A DNA stretch of 14,191 bases from Planctomycetota bacterium (GCA_003694875.1 RFJN01000355.1:1-14191); one strand, 5' to 3'; shown: positions 1 through 6,107, counted from the stretch's first letter. Translations and numbers: made by a program. The notes: generated by a model from the letters alone, not told the origin.

Positions 1-7
1 CCGCGTC

Positions 8-997
8 TCACGAGGTCGCCGCCCCGCTGCGCAGCTTCTGCCCGAGCGCGTCGAGCTTCTGCTTGACCTCCTCGAGTGCCTTCTGTCCGAAGTTGGCGAA
101 CGCGAGCAAGTCCTCCTCGGTCCGGTCGAGCAGATCGCCCACCGTGGCGATCCCGCCACCGAGCAGCGCACTGAGCGTCCGGGTGGTGAGCCCGAGCTCG
201 GACACGGGCATGAGGCGCTCGGGCTCGGCGCCGATCACCGGCTCGGTCGCCTGCAGCGACGCCGCGGCGGCCGCGAGTTCCTCGCCGAGTTCGAAGTAGT
301 TCACGAACGGGATCAGGTGCTTGCGCAGGATCTTGCCCGCCTGCACGACCGCGTGCTCGGGATCGATCGTGCCGTCGGTCCACACCTCGAGAATCAGCTT
401 GTCGTAGTCGGTGAGCTGCCCGACGCGCGTGTTCTCGGTGCGGTAGCGCACGCGCCGCACCGGCGAGAAGCTCGAGTCGACCGGGATCACCCCGATCTCG
501 CGGTCCTCGGAGTCGTTCTCCTCCGCGGTGCGGTAGCCGCGGCCGCGCGCCACGGTCAGCTCCATGCGCAGCGGCACCTGCTCGGTGCAGGTGCAGATCA
601 CGTGCTCCTTGTTGACGACCTCGACGCCGGGCCCTCCCTCGAAGTCACCGGCGTAGATCTCGCCCTTGCGCTGCACGTCGAGAACGAGCTTCGCCGTCTG
701 CTCGCTGTCCATGCGCACGCGGATGCGCTTGATGTTGAGGACGATGTTGGTCACGTCCTCGAGCACGCCGTCGAGCGAGGTGAACTCGTGCAGCGCCCCG
801 TCGATCTTGACGTGGGTGACCGCCGCCCCCTCGATCGAACTCAGCAGCACCCGCCGCATCGCGTTGCCGATCGTGGTGCCGAAGCCGTGCTCGAACGGCT
901 CGGCGACGAACTTGCCGTACTCGGGGGTGAGGCTGTCGCGATCGAGCTCGAGGCGCGTCGGCAGCTCGAAGCCGCGCCAGCGTGCACGCATGACCAT
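8..997 (-). CDS. rpoA: DNA-directed RNA polymerase subunit alpha
   Basis: RpoA (329 aa) dimerises to scaffold assembly of beta and beta' in the core polymerase. Residues about 8-240 are the N-terminal domain, with the dimer and assembly helix GNAMRRVLLSSIEG at 44-57 and an EIGVIPVDSSFSPVRRVRY block at 167-185. A short Ala-rich linker (241-262) leads to the C-terminal helix-hairpin-helix domain (263-322). Against E. coli, the DNA-contacting Arg265 is kept (R273), as are Gly296 (G304), Lys298 (K306) and Glu302 (E310), while Asn268 becomes S276, Cys269 A277 and Ser299 A307. The WRGFELP opening resembles planctomycetal RpoA. The ATG at 997 is preferred over the one at 991 because AGGAG lies 9 nt upstream. 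It is the last gene in the window; rplQ, its usual follower, would lie beyond the left edge, and only 7 bases remain there. Certain. Confidence 0.98.
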   Translation of the reverse strand: MVMRARWRGFELPTRLELDRDSLTPEYGKFVAEPFEHGFGTTIGNAMRRVLLSSIEGAAVTHVKIDGALHEFTSLDGVLEDVTNIVLNIKRIRVRMDSEQTAKLVLDVQRKGEIYAGDFEGGPGVEVVNKEHVICTCTEQVPLRMELTVARGRGYRTAEENDSEDREIGVIPVDSSFSPVRRVRYRTENTRVGQLTDYDKLILEVWTDGTIDPEHAVVQAGKILRKHLIPFVNYFELGEELAAAAASLQATEPVIGAEPERLMPVSELGLTTRTLSALLGGGIATVGDLLDRTEEDLLAFANFGQKALEEVKQKLDALGQKLRSGAATS

Positions 998-1040
998 ATC
1001 GTCGTTCTCCTCTCACAGGGGCGGGGCGGTTTCGGCTGTC

Positions 1041-1064
1041 GCGGGCGCGTGAGCCAACGCCCGC
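1041..1064 (-). repeat. Inverted repeat in the rpsD-rpoA gap (second stem-loop)
   Basis: A perfect 7-bp GC stem, GCGGGCG (1041-1047) with CGCCCGC (1058-1064), closes a 10-nt loop in the 158-nt space between rpsD and rpoA. No T-tract follows it on the minus strand, so it does not look like an intrinsic terminator. Its function is unknown and it may be a chance product of the base composition. Confidence 0.45.
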
Positions 1065-1102
1065 CGCCTTCTGCGCGTCCCCGCCGGAACGGGCGCGCAC
1101 CT

Positions 1103-1125
1103 GCGGGGCGGTCCGGCCGCCCCGC
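1103..1125 (-). repeat. Strong stem-loop in the rpsD-rpoA gap
   Basis: A perfect 9-bp stem, GCGGGGCGG (1103-1111) with CCGCCCCGC (1117-1125), closes a 5-nt loop. It lies about 30 nt after the rpsD stop codon in the transcript. No run of U follows, which argues against a terminator. The 1103-1111 arm recurs exactly at 1021-1029, just before the rpoA ribosome binding site, so the 1117-1125 arm has two possible partners. It could act in mRNA processing, 3'-end protection or control of rpoA translation; none of these is shown. Confidence 0.55.
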
Positions 1126-1155
1126 GACGTGCACGCATGCGATCTCTTGCGGTCG

Positions 1156-1785
1156 CTACTTGGAGCACAGCTCCACGATGAGGTTCGAGCGCACCGGCAC
1201 GCTGAACTCCTCGGGCTTGGGCAGCGCGAGCACCTGCACCGAGAGCTCGTCGGGGTTGACCGCGATCCACGGCGGAATGCCGCGCTCGGTGGTCATCTGC
1301 CGGTAGTCCTCGATAAGCTTCTTGCGCCGCTCGCCCTTGCGCACCTTCACCACGTCGCCCGCACGCAGCAGCATGCTCGGAATATCGGCCTTCTTGCCGC
1401 GAATCTCGACGTGCCCGTGGGTCACGAGCTGGCGAGCCGCCGCGCGCGACGGCGCGAAGCCGGCGAGGTAGAGCACGTTGTCGAGACGCCGCTCGAGAAG
1501 CCGCATGAGGTTCTCGCCGGTGTCGCCGCCCTGCCGCTCCGCGATGTGGTAGTAGCGGCGGAACTGCCGCTCGAGCACCCCGTAGCTGCGCTTGGCCTTC
1601 TGCTTCTCGCGCAGTTGCTTGCCGTAGTCGCTCGGCTTGCTGCGGCGCTTGAACTTGCGGTCACCCGGCGGGTAGGCGCGCTTGGCGATCGCGCACTTGG
1701 CGGTCATGCACCGCATGCCCTTGAGAAACAGCTTCTCGCCCTCGCGGCGACACAGCTTGCACTTCGGCCCGGTGTAACGTGCCAT
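1156..1785 (-). CDS. rpsD: 30S ribosomal protein S4 (uS4), zinc-binding form
   Basis: S4 (209 aa) is a primary binder of 16S rRNA that nucleates assembly of the 5' domain of the small subunit and helps form the mRNA entry site. The N-terminus carries Cys9, Cys12, Cys26 and Cys31, the zinc-finger spacing known from Thermus S4. The S4 RNA-binding fold follows, with RLDNVLYLAGFAPSRAAARQ at about 100-119 and the VTHGHVEIRGKKADIPS segment after it. The C-terminal LIVELCSK ending is canonical. The start ATG at 1785 has AGGGAG at suitable distance. In many bacteria S4 represses its own alpha operon by binding the leader mRNA; a possible leader lies at 2809-2908 and an intergenic stem-loop lies just before this gene, but no S4 pseudoknot was demonstrated. 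Confidence 0.98.
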   Translation of the reverse strand: MARYTGPKCKLCRREGEKLFLKGMRCMTAKCAIAKRAYPPGDRKFKRRSKPSDYGKQLREKQKAKRSYGVLERQFRRYYHIAERQGGDTGENLMRLLERRLDNVLYLAGFAPSRAAARQLVTHGHVEIRGKKADIPSMLLRAGDVVKVRKGERRKKLIEDYRQMTTERGIPPWIAVNPDELSVQVLALPKPEEFSVPVRSNLIVELCSK

Positions 1786-1860
1786 GCACTGGTTCTCCCT
1801 GTTTACGGGCGGCGGCGCATGCCGCTCGCACCTTCGTCCAGGCTCTCGTATCGCTCGCGC

Positions 1861-1885
1861 TCACCGCCCTGGACCCCGGCGGTGA
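1861..1885 (-). repeat. Stem-loop in the rpsK-rpsD gap
   Basis: A perfect 8-bp stem, TCACCGCC (1861-1868) with GGCGGTGA (1878-1885), closes a 9-nt loop. It sits about 15 nt after the rpsK stop in the 115-nt gap before rpsD. No T-tract follows it on the minus strand. The rest of this gap holds only the rpsD ribosome binding site as far as I can see. A processing site, pause or S4 feedback target are possibilities; none is supported beyond the pairing itself. Confidence 0.5.
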
Positions 1886-1900
1886 TCGCCTGCGGCGCGA

Positions 1901-2284
1901 TCAGACGCGCCGACGCTTGCGGGGACGGCAGCCGTTGTGCGGAAGCGGGGTGACGTCCTCGATCGAACGCACCGTGACCCCGGCGGCGGCCAGCGCGCGG
2001 ATCGCACTCTCGCGGCCCGCCCCGGGCCCCTTGACCCGCACCTCGACCTCGGTGATCCCGTTCTTCTTCGCCTTCTCGGCGCAGCTCTCGGCCGCCTTCT
2101 GGGCCGCGAACGGCGTCGACTTGCGGCTGCCCTTGTAGCCGATCGTCCCCGCGCTGTCCCACGCGATCACCGCACCGTTCATGTCGGTGATCGTCACGAT
2201 CGTGTTGTTGAACGTCGCCTTGATGTGACAGATGCCCTTGGCGATGTTCTTGCGAACCTTGCGCTTCTCCCGTCGCCTCGCCAT
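1901..2284 (-). CDS. rpsK: 30S ribosomal protein S11 (uS11)
   Basis: S11 (127 aa) sits on the platform of the small subunit, binds 16S rRNA near the 690 and 790 loops and helps shape the E-site side of the mRNA path. The family is plain from FNNTIVTITDMNGAVIAW near residues 25-42, the GTIGYKGSRKSTPFAAQ block after it, and the C-terminal IEDVTPLPHNGCRPRKRRRV (108-127). Length is that of the family. The basic N-terminus (ARRREKRKVRKN) is normal. It starts 7 nt after rpsM and is surely co-translated with it. Nothing unusual. Confidence 0.98.
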   Translation of the reverse strand: MARRREKRKVRKNIAKGICHIKATFNNTIVTITDMNGAVIAWDSAGTIGYKGSRKSTPFAAQKAAESCAEKAKKNGITEVEVRVKGPGAGRESAIRALAAAGVTVRSIEDVTPLPHNGCRPRKRRRV

Positions 2285-2291
2285 GCCCAGC

Positions 2292-2675
2292 CTACCTCAT
2301 CGCCTTGACGGACTTCTTGGTCGCCACCGTCCGCCGCTTGCCCTTGCGCTGCCGCGCGTTCGTCTTGGTGCGCTGCCCGCGAACCGGCAGGTTCTTGATG
2401 TGGCGGATCCCGCGGTAGCAGCGAATCTCCTTGAGCCGCTGAATGTTCTGCGCGACCTGGCGGCGCAACATGCCCTCGACGACGTGGTTGCGGTCGAGCT
2501 CCTGCGCGATCCGCTGCACCTCGTCCTCGGTCAGATCGCGCGCCTTGATGTGCGGATCGATCCCCAGCTTGTCGAGGATCTGCTTGGCCTTCGTCGTGCC
2601 GATCCCGTGGATGTAGGTGAGCGCCACCCACATCTGCTTGTCGTTCGGGATGTCGACACCCGCTATGCGTGGCAT
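2292..2675 (-). CDS. rpsM: 30S ribosomal protein S13 (uS13)
   Basis: S13 (127 aa) lies in the head of the small subunit, forms bridges to the large subunit and contacts P-site tRNA through its basic C-terminal tail. The protein begins with the canonical MPRIAGVDIP, has the helix-two-turn-helix segment ALTYIHGIGTTKAKQIL (18-34), and ends with RGIRHIKNLPVRGQRTKTNA followed by a Lys/Arg-rich tail. The start ATG at 2675 is preceded by AGGAG, which overlaps the stop codon of rpmJ, so translation of the two is probably coupled. Length is near the family norm of about 120. Confidence 0.98.
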   Translation of the reverse strand: MPRIAGVDIPNDKQMWVALTYIHGIGTTKAKQILDKLGIDPHIKARDLTEDEVQRIAQELDRNHVVEGMLRRQVAQNIQRLKEIRCYRGIRHIKNLPVRGQRTKTNARQRKGKRRTVATKKSVKAMR

Positions 2676-2688
2676 CGCAGTCGTTCTC

Positions 2689-2808
2689 CTACTTGCCCTG
2701 TCGCTGCTTGTGGCGAGGGTTCAACTTGCAGATCACGCGGACGACGCCGCGCCGGCGCACGATCTTGCACCCCTCGCAGATCCTCTTGACCGACGAGCGA
2801 ACCTTCAC
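2689..2808 (-). CDS. rpmJ: 50S ribosomal protein L36 (bL36), zinc-ribbon form
   Basis: A short gene of 39 codons plus stop. The product opens MKVRSSVKRICEGCKIVRR (residues 1-19) and ends KLNPRHKQRQGK. It shows the four zinc ligands of the C+ form, Cys11, Cys14, Cys27 and His33. L36 is the smallest large-subunit protein and stabilises 23S rRNA near the base of the L7/L12 stalk. The start is GTG at 2808, decided by GGAGG 8 nt upstream. It is the first gene of the alpha operon here, lying 206 nt after infA and 13 nt before rpsM. The 39-residue length matches the family (37-38), so identification is secure despite its size. Confidence 0.96.
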   Translation of the reverse strand: MKVRSSVKRICEGCKIVRRRGVVRVICKLNPRHKQRQGK

Positions 2809-2815
2809 GTCTCGT

Positions 2816-2822
2816 TCCTCCC
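2816..2822 (-). promoter_or_regulatory. Ribosome binding site of rpmJ
   Basis: The minus strand reads GGGAGGA here, a near-perfect anti-Shine-Dalgarno match. It lies 8 nt from the GTG at 2808 when counted from the GGAGG core and fixes the non-ATG start of rpmJ. Confidence 0.8.
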
Positions 2823-2914
2823 GTGCGCCGCGCCTGCTGCTGCGGCACCGTCTCCACTCGAGCCGGCGAAGCCCCGGTCGGCTCCGGGCCTCTCACCCGC
2901 CACGAAAGCGACAG

Positions 2915-2943
2915 AGGATAGCAGAGGCACTCCCCCTCCGCAA
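2915..2943 (-). promoter_or_regulatory. Candidate sigma-70-type promoter for rpmJ-rpsM-rpsK-rpsD-rpoA
   Basis: On the minus strand a -35-like TTGCGG (2943-2938) is separated by exactly 17 nt from a -10-like TATCCT (2920-2915). The -10 matches the consensus at four of six bases, the -35 at three of six. A start near 2909 would give a leader of about 100 nt before the rpmJ GTG. The position, in the longest gap and at the usual head of the alpha operon, strengthens a match that is only moderate by sequence. Confidence 0.5.
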
Positions 2944-3014
2944 GCACCGACCCGTGTGCCCACTCGAACCCGCTTCTCCTTACCGACTTGCAGCTCCGTG
3001 CTGCGGGCTGCCCC

Positions 3015-3242
3015 TCACACCTTGCCCACGATCCGCCCCCGGCTCGGATCGAGCGGCGAACGTTCGACGAGCACGCGATCGCCCGGGATCAGCCGCACGA
3101 GATCGATCCGCGCCCGCCCCGCGAGCCGCGCCTCGATCCGCTGCGCCCCGTCCTCGAGCCGCACCGCGAACCGCCCGTTGGGCAGCAGCTGCTCCACCAC
3201 CGCGCGCCGTGCGGCCGACGCACCGCCCGCCTCCCCGCTCAC
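3015..3242 (-). CDS. infA: Translation initiation factor IF-1, divergent
   Basis: The product (75 aa from the GTG at 3242; family norm about 72) is a small single-domain OB-fold protein that binds the ribosomal A site during initiation together with IF2 and IF3. Recognisable parts are LPNGRFAVRLEDG (20-32), then VRLIPGDRVLVERSPLD (49-65) and the closing SRGRIVGKV. The normally strict SGKMR segment is replaced by AGRAR (41-45). The GTG overlaps the map stop as GTGA (4-nt overlap), which implies translational coupling; the Shine-Dalgarno match is weak. A later GTG pair within the frame would cut off the first beta strand and is less likely. Its place between map and rpmJ is the standard one for infA, which supports the call. 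Confidence 0.88.
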   Translation of the reverse strand: MSGEAGGASAARRAVVEQLLPNGRFAVRLEDGAQRIEARLAGRARIDLVRLIPGDRVLVERSPLDPSRGRIVGKV

Positions 3243-3994
3243 GGCAGCGTGAGGATCCGCGGTCCCTGCTCGGTGATCGCCACGGTATGCTCCACATGCG
3301 CCGACAGCTTGCCGTCGCGCGTCACCACCGTCCAGCCGTTGCGGCGCACCCGCGTCTCGTGCGTCCCCTGGTTCAGCATGGGCTCGATCGCGAGCACGAG
3401 CCCCGGCTCGAGCACCAGATCGTTGCGCAGCAGCTCGGGGCTCACGAAGTTGGGCACCTGCGGATCCTCGTGCATGGCGCGTCCGATCCCGTGGCCCACG
3501 TACTGCCGCACCACACCGTAACCCCGCCCCTCGGCGTAGCTCTGCACCGCGCGGCCGATATCGCTCAGCCTGCCCCCCGCGCGCGCCGCCTCGATTCCCC
3601 GCCGCAGCGCCTCGTACGCCGCCTCGATCAGCGCCTGCGCCTCCGCCGACACCGAGCCGATCGGCAGCGTGTTCGCCGCGTCCCCGTACCAGCCGCCAAG
3701 GTTCACCCCCACGTCGACGCTCAGGATGTCTCCCTCCTCGAGCCGCCGCCGGTTGGGGATCCCGTGCACCACCTCGTCGTTGACCGACGCACAGATCGAG
3801 GCCGGGTAGCCGCGGTAGCCGAGAAACGCCGGCTCGCCCCCGCGCCGCCGGATCAGCCGCTCGACCTCGCGATCGATATCGCGGGTGCGCACCCCGGGCC
3901 GCGCCATGTCGCGCATGAGCTCGTGGCACTCGGCCACGATGCGGCCCGCCTCCCGCATGCGCTCGATCTGTTCCGGGCTCTTGCGCGTGGGCAC
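3239..3994 (-). CDS. map: Type I methionine aminopeptidase
   Basis: This enzyme removes the initiator Met from nascent proteins in the cytosol when the second residue is small. From the chosen start it is 251 aa, typical of bacterial type Ia. All metal ligands are present: Asp94 (in SVDVGV), Asp105 (GDAANT), His168 (GHGIG), Glu204 (AIEPM) and Glu235 (HVEHT); the substrate His is H78 in HGIP. The frame is open further upstream, with GTG codons at 4024 and 4006, but the GTG at 3994 has a GAGGTGG element 8 nt before it, overlaps nothing, and gives the usual short lead to KSPEQIERMREAGRI. It starts 13 nt after secY and shares 4 nt with infA. adk, which often sits between secY and map, is not here. 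Confidence 0.96.
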   Translation of the reverse strand: MPTRKSPEQIERMREAGRIVAECHELMRDMARPGVRTRDIDREVERLIRRRGGEPAFLGYRGYPASICASVNDEVVHGIPNRRRLEEGDILSVDVGVNLGGWYGDAANTLPIGSVSAEAQALIEAAYEALRRGIEAARAGGRLSDIGRAVQSYAEGRGYGVVRQYVGHGIGRAMHEDPQVPNFVSPELLRNDLVLEPGLVLAIEPMLNQGTHETRVRRNGWTVVTRDGKLSAHVEHTVAITEQGPRILTLP

Positions 3995-4002
3995 GGTCGC
4001 GG

Positions 4003-4009
4003 CCACCTC
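4003..4009 (-). promoter_or_regulatory. Ribosome binding site of map
   Basis: GAGGTGG on the minus strand overlaps the secY stop codon and lies 8 nt before the GTG at 3994. It is the main reason for choosing that start over the upstream GTG codons at 4006 and 4024, which have no comparable element. Confidence 0.55.
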
Positions 4010-5348
4010 AGATCGTGCCGCCACGCCGCGCCCGGATCTTGCCGCGCTTGATGAAGCCCTCGTAGTGGCGCATGAGAAGGTGCGACTCGATCTTCTGCAC
4101 GATGTCGAGCGCCACGCCCACGATGATCAGGATCCCCGTGCCGCCGAGAAAGCGCGCCATGTACGTGTCGATGCCGATCAGGGTGCTCACCACGTTGGGC
4201 AGCACCGCGATCGCGCACAGAAAGCCCGCTCCCACGAAGGTGATCCGGTTCATGATCGCCTCGAGGTACTCGGCGGTCTTGCGGCCGGGTCGGATGCCCG
4301 GGATGAAGGAGCCGTGCTCCTTCATGTTGTTGGCGATCTCGACGGGATTGAACTGCAGCGAGATCCAGAAGTAGGTGAAGAAGTAGATCAGCGCGATGTT
4401 CAGCGTGATCCCCCAGAACCCGTGCCCGTACGCCCAGTCGACCGACATGAACTGGCCGAGCAGCATGGCGGGCAGCATGAGCAGCGACTGCGCGAAGATC
4501 ACCGGCATGACGCCCGCCGAGTTCACGCGGAACGGCAGGTAGTGCAACTGTCCGCCATAGACCCGCCGGCCGCGGGTGTGTTTCTGCTGCTGGATCGGTA
4601 TGCGCCGCTGGCTCTGCTGCATGATCACGACCGCGACCACCACCACCACGAACAGTGTGAGGAACGCGAGCAGCTTGAGCACCCCGAACACGATCTCCTG
4701 GCGGTTGAGCGCGGAGTTGAAGATGTGGTCGGTCGCGAAGCGTGACAGCGCCCCCGGCAGCCGCGCGATGATGCCCGCCATGATGATCAGCGAGATCCCG
4801 TTGCCCACCCCCGACTCGCTGATGCGCTCGCCGATCCACATGACGAACATGGCGCCGGCGGTGAGCGACAGCGCGGTCGAGAGGTAGAACAGCACGCTGC
4901 CCGCGTAGCGGTCGATCACGAGCCCCTGGCTCTTGAGCCAGCTGATCACGAACAGCGACTGCAGCAGACACAACCCCACGGTCGCGTAGCGGGTGAGTTC
5001 GTTGATCCGCCGGCGGCCCGACTCGCCCTCCTTCTGCAGCGCCTCGAGCGAGGGGATCACCTTCACGAGCAGGCTGAAGATGATCGAGGCCGAGATGTAG
5101 GGCATGATCCCGAGCGAGAAGAGCTTCGCCTGCTGCAGCGCGCCGCCGGTCACCGCACTCGCGAACGCGAGCAACTGCCCGAGTCCGCCGCCACCGGCCC
5201 GCTCGAGCATCTTCTCGATCGCCGCGATGTCGACCCCGGGCAGCCAGATCTGGAAGCCCAGACGGTAGACGATCAGCATGGCGAAGGTGTACAGCACCTT
5301 CCGGCGCAGTTCCGGAATCCGGAAGATGTTCGTCATCGACTGGAGCAT
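4008..5348 (-). CDS. secY: Protein translocase channel subunit SecY
   Basis: SecY (446 aa) forms the ten-helix channel in the inner membrane through which SecA and the ribosome pass unfolded proteins. The first membrane segment is at about residues 17-37. The conserved GIMPYISASII (80-90), QKEGESGRRRINELTRY (105-121) and GERISESGVGNGISLIIMAG (173-192) follow. The basic cytosolic loop QSQRRIPIQQQK (245-256) and the SecA/ribosome-binding loop with NPVEIANNMKEHGSFIPGIRPG (334-355) are intact, and the C-terminus carries the usual positive charges. The ATG at 5348 has an AGGCGGA element; the ATG at 5336 lacks one. It follows rplO by 145 nt, with a strong stem-loop in the gap. Its place in the spc operon is the normal one. 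Confidence 0.98.
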   Translation of the reverse strand: MLQSMTNIFRIPELRRKVLYTFAMLIVYRLGFQIWLPGVDIAAIEKMLERAGGGGLGQLLAFASAVTGGALQQAKLFSLGIMPYISASIIFSLLVKVIPSLEALQKEGESGRRRINELTRYATVGLCLLQSLFVISWLKSQGLVIDRYAGSVLFYLSTALSLTAGAMFVMWIGERISESGVGNGISLIIMAGIIARLPGALSRFATDHIFNSALNRQEIVFGVLKLLAFLTLFVVVVVAVVIMQQSQRRIPIQQQKHTRGRRVYGGQLHYLPFRVNSAGVMPVIFAQSLLMLPAMLLGQFMSVDWAYGHGFWGITLNIALIYFFTYFWISLQFNPVEIANNMKEHGSFIPGIRPGRKTAEYLEAIMNRITFVGAGFLCAIAVLPNVVSTLIGIDTYMARFLGGTGILIIVGVALDIVQKIESHLLMRHYEGFIKRGKIRARRGGTI

Positions 5349-5367
5349 GGGATCCGCCTATCTGCTG

Positions 5368-5392
5368 GGCGCCGCCGGTGTGTGGCGGCGCC
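5368..5392 (-). repeat. Strong stem-loop just upstream of secY
   Basis: A perfect 9-bp stem, GGCGCCGCC (5368-5376) with GGCGGCGCC (5384-5392), closes a 7-nt loop. It ends 19 nt before the secY ATG, close to the ribosome binding site, in the 145-nt rplO-secY gap. No T-tract follows, so it is not a standard terminator. The rest of the gap shows no gene and no clear promoter. It may slow or gate ribosome loading on secY, or mark an mRNA processing point; this is inference. Confidence 0.55.
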
Positions 5393-5493
5393 GGCGCGAC
5401 GAGCGGGGTCCGCCGTCACGCACCGCCGGGTCGGGAACGCGGCGCGCCACACGGCCCCCTCGGCCGCAGCGCGCCGCCCACACCTCGCCGCCG

Positions 5494-6039
5494 CTACTTC
5501 TTCTTGCCCTTGCCGCCCTGCTCGCGCAGCCGGCGCGCCTCGGCCGCCCAGTCCTTCTTGCGGCGACGCGGGCGGTTGACCTCGACGGTCTGGGTGACGC
5601 TGCCCCCGAGCGCCTCGACCTTGGCGATCGCGCTCTTCGAGGCGCGCGCGACGGTCACCTCGAGATTCTTCACCGTGAGTTCCCCGTCGCCGAGCAACTT
5701 CACGCCGTCGCGCAGTTCCTTGACGAGTCCGACCTTGCGCAGGCTCTCGTGGGTGACCGCGTCGCCGTCGGAGAACCGCCCGTTGAGGTCGGCGACATTG
5801 ATCACGACGAAGTCGCGGCGGAACAGCGCGTTCTTGAAGCCGCGCTTGGGCATGCGCCGCTGCAGCGGCATCTGGCCGCCCTCGTAGTAGTCGAGGATCT
5901 TGCGGCCCGAACGCTGTCCCTGCCCCTTGTGGCCGCGGCCGGCCGTCTTGCCCGTACCCGAGCCGGTTCCGCGACCGACGCGCTTGCGCGGCTTCTTCTT
6001 GCGGATCGAGGGAAGGGCGTTGAGGGTCTTGAGGTCCAT
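5494..6039 (-). CDS. rplO: 50S ribosomal protein L15 (uL15)
   Basis: L15 (181 aa) is a late-assembling large-subunit protein that threads a glycine- and lysine-rich N-terminal arm through 23S rRNA. The arm is clear: KKKPRKRVGRGTGSGTGKTA (14-33), then GRGHKGQGQRSG and EGGQMPLQRRMPKRGF. The C-terminal globular domain follows to about residue 150. A further basic tail of some 25-30 residues (RPRRRKKDWAAEARRLREQG and on) makes it longer than the typical 145-150. In many bacteria L30 is encoded directly before L15; here only 68 nt separate rpsE and rplO and they hold no L30 gene. Confidence 0.97.
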   Translation of the reverse strand: MDLKTLNALPSIRKKKPRKRVGRGTGSGTGKTAGRGHKGQGQRSGRKILDYYEGGQMPLQRRMPKRGFKNALFRRDFVVINVADLNGRFSDGDAVTHESLRKVGLVKELRDGVKLLGDGELTVKNLEVTVARASKSAIAKVEALGGSVTQTVEVNRPRRRKKDWAAEARRLREQGGKGKKK

Positions 6040-6107
6040 GGTCGTCTCGCTCCCGTTCGCTCACGCCGGATCCCCGTGGGACCCGACTCGCCTTGCGGGG
6101 ACCGCGG

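Larger units (their letters stand above)
2809..3014 (-). other. Largest intergenic gap: leader of the alpha operon
   Basis: This 206-nt gap between infA and rpmJ is the longest non-coding stretch in the window. It holds a candidate promoter at 2915-2943 and the rpmJ ribosome binding site. Between them, the presumed 5' leader contains a 6-bp inverted repeat (GAGCCG / CGGCTC with a 13-nt loop) on the minus strand. No intrinsic terminator with a T-run was seen after infA. The gap supports a separate, additional transcription start for rpmJ-rpsM-rpsK-rpsD-rpoA, with read-through from upstream also likely. Confidence 0.6.

Noticed and set aside
1021..1125. The strong stem-loops after rpsD as intrinsic terminators.
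   Set aside because: No run of T follows on the minus strand, and rpoA follows with its own ribosome binding site but no clear promoter.
995..1155. A small gene between rpsD and rpoA.
   Set aside because: Reading frames there have no plausible start with a ribosome binding site and no recognisable product; the 158 nt are better explained by the stem-loops and the rpoA leader.
2805..2963. A 52-codon minus-strand reading frame from GTG at 2963 ending in TGA overlapping the rpmJ start.
   Set aside because: Its composition is Gly/Ala-rich without recognisable motif, the GTG lies too far (12 nt) from the nearest AAGGAG, and it would cover the best promoter candidate in the window. Chance frames of this size are common at this G+C content.
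2669..4051. A 460-codon plus-strand reading frame spanning map, infA and rpmJ.
   Set aside because: It opposes three confidently identified genes and is rich in His, Arg and Pro, the signature of a shadow frame.
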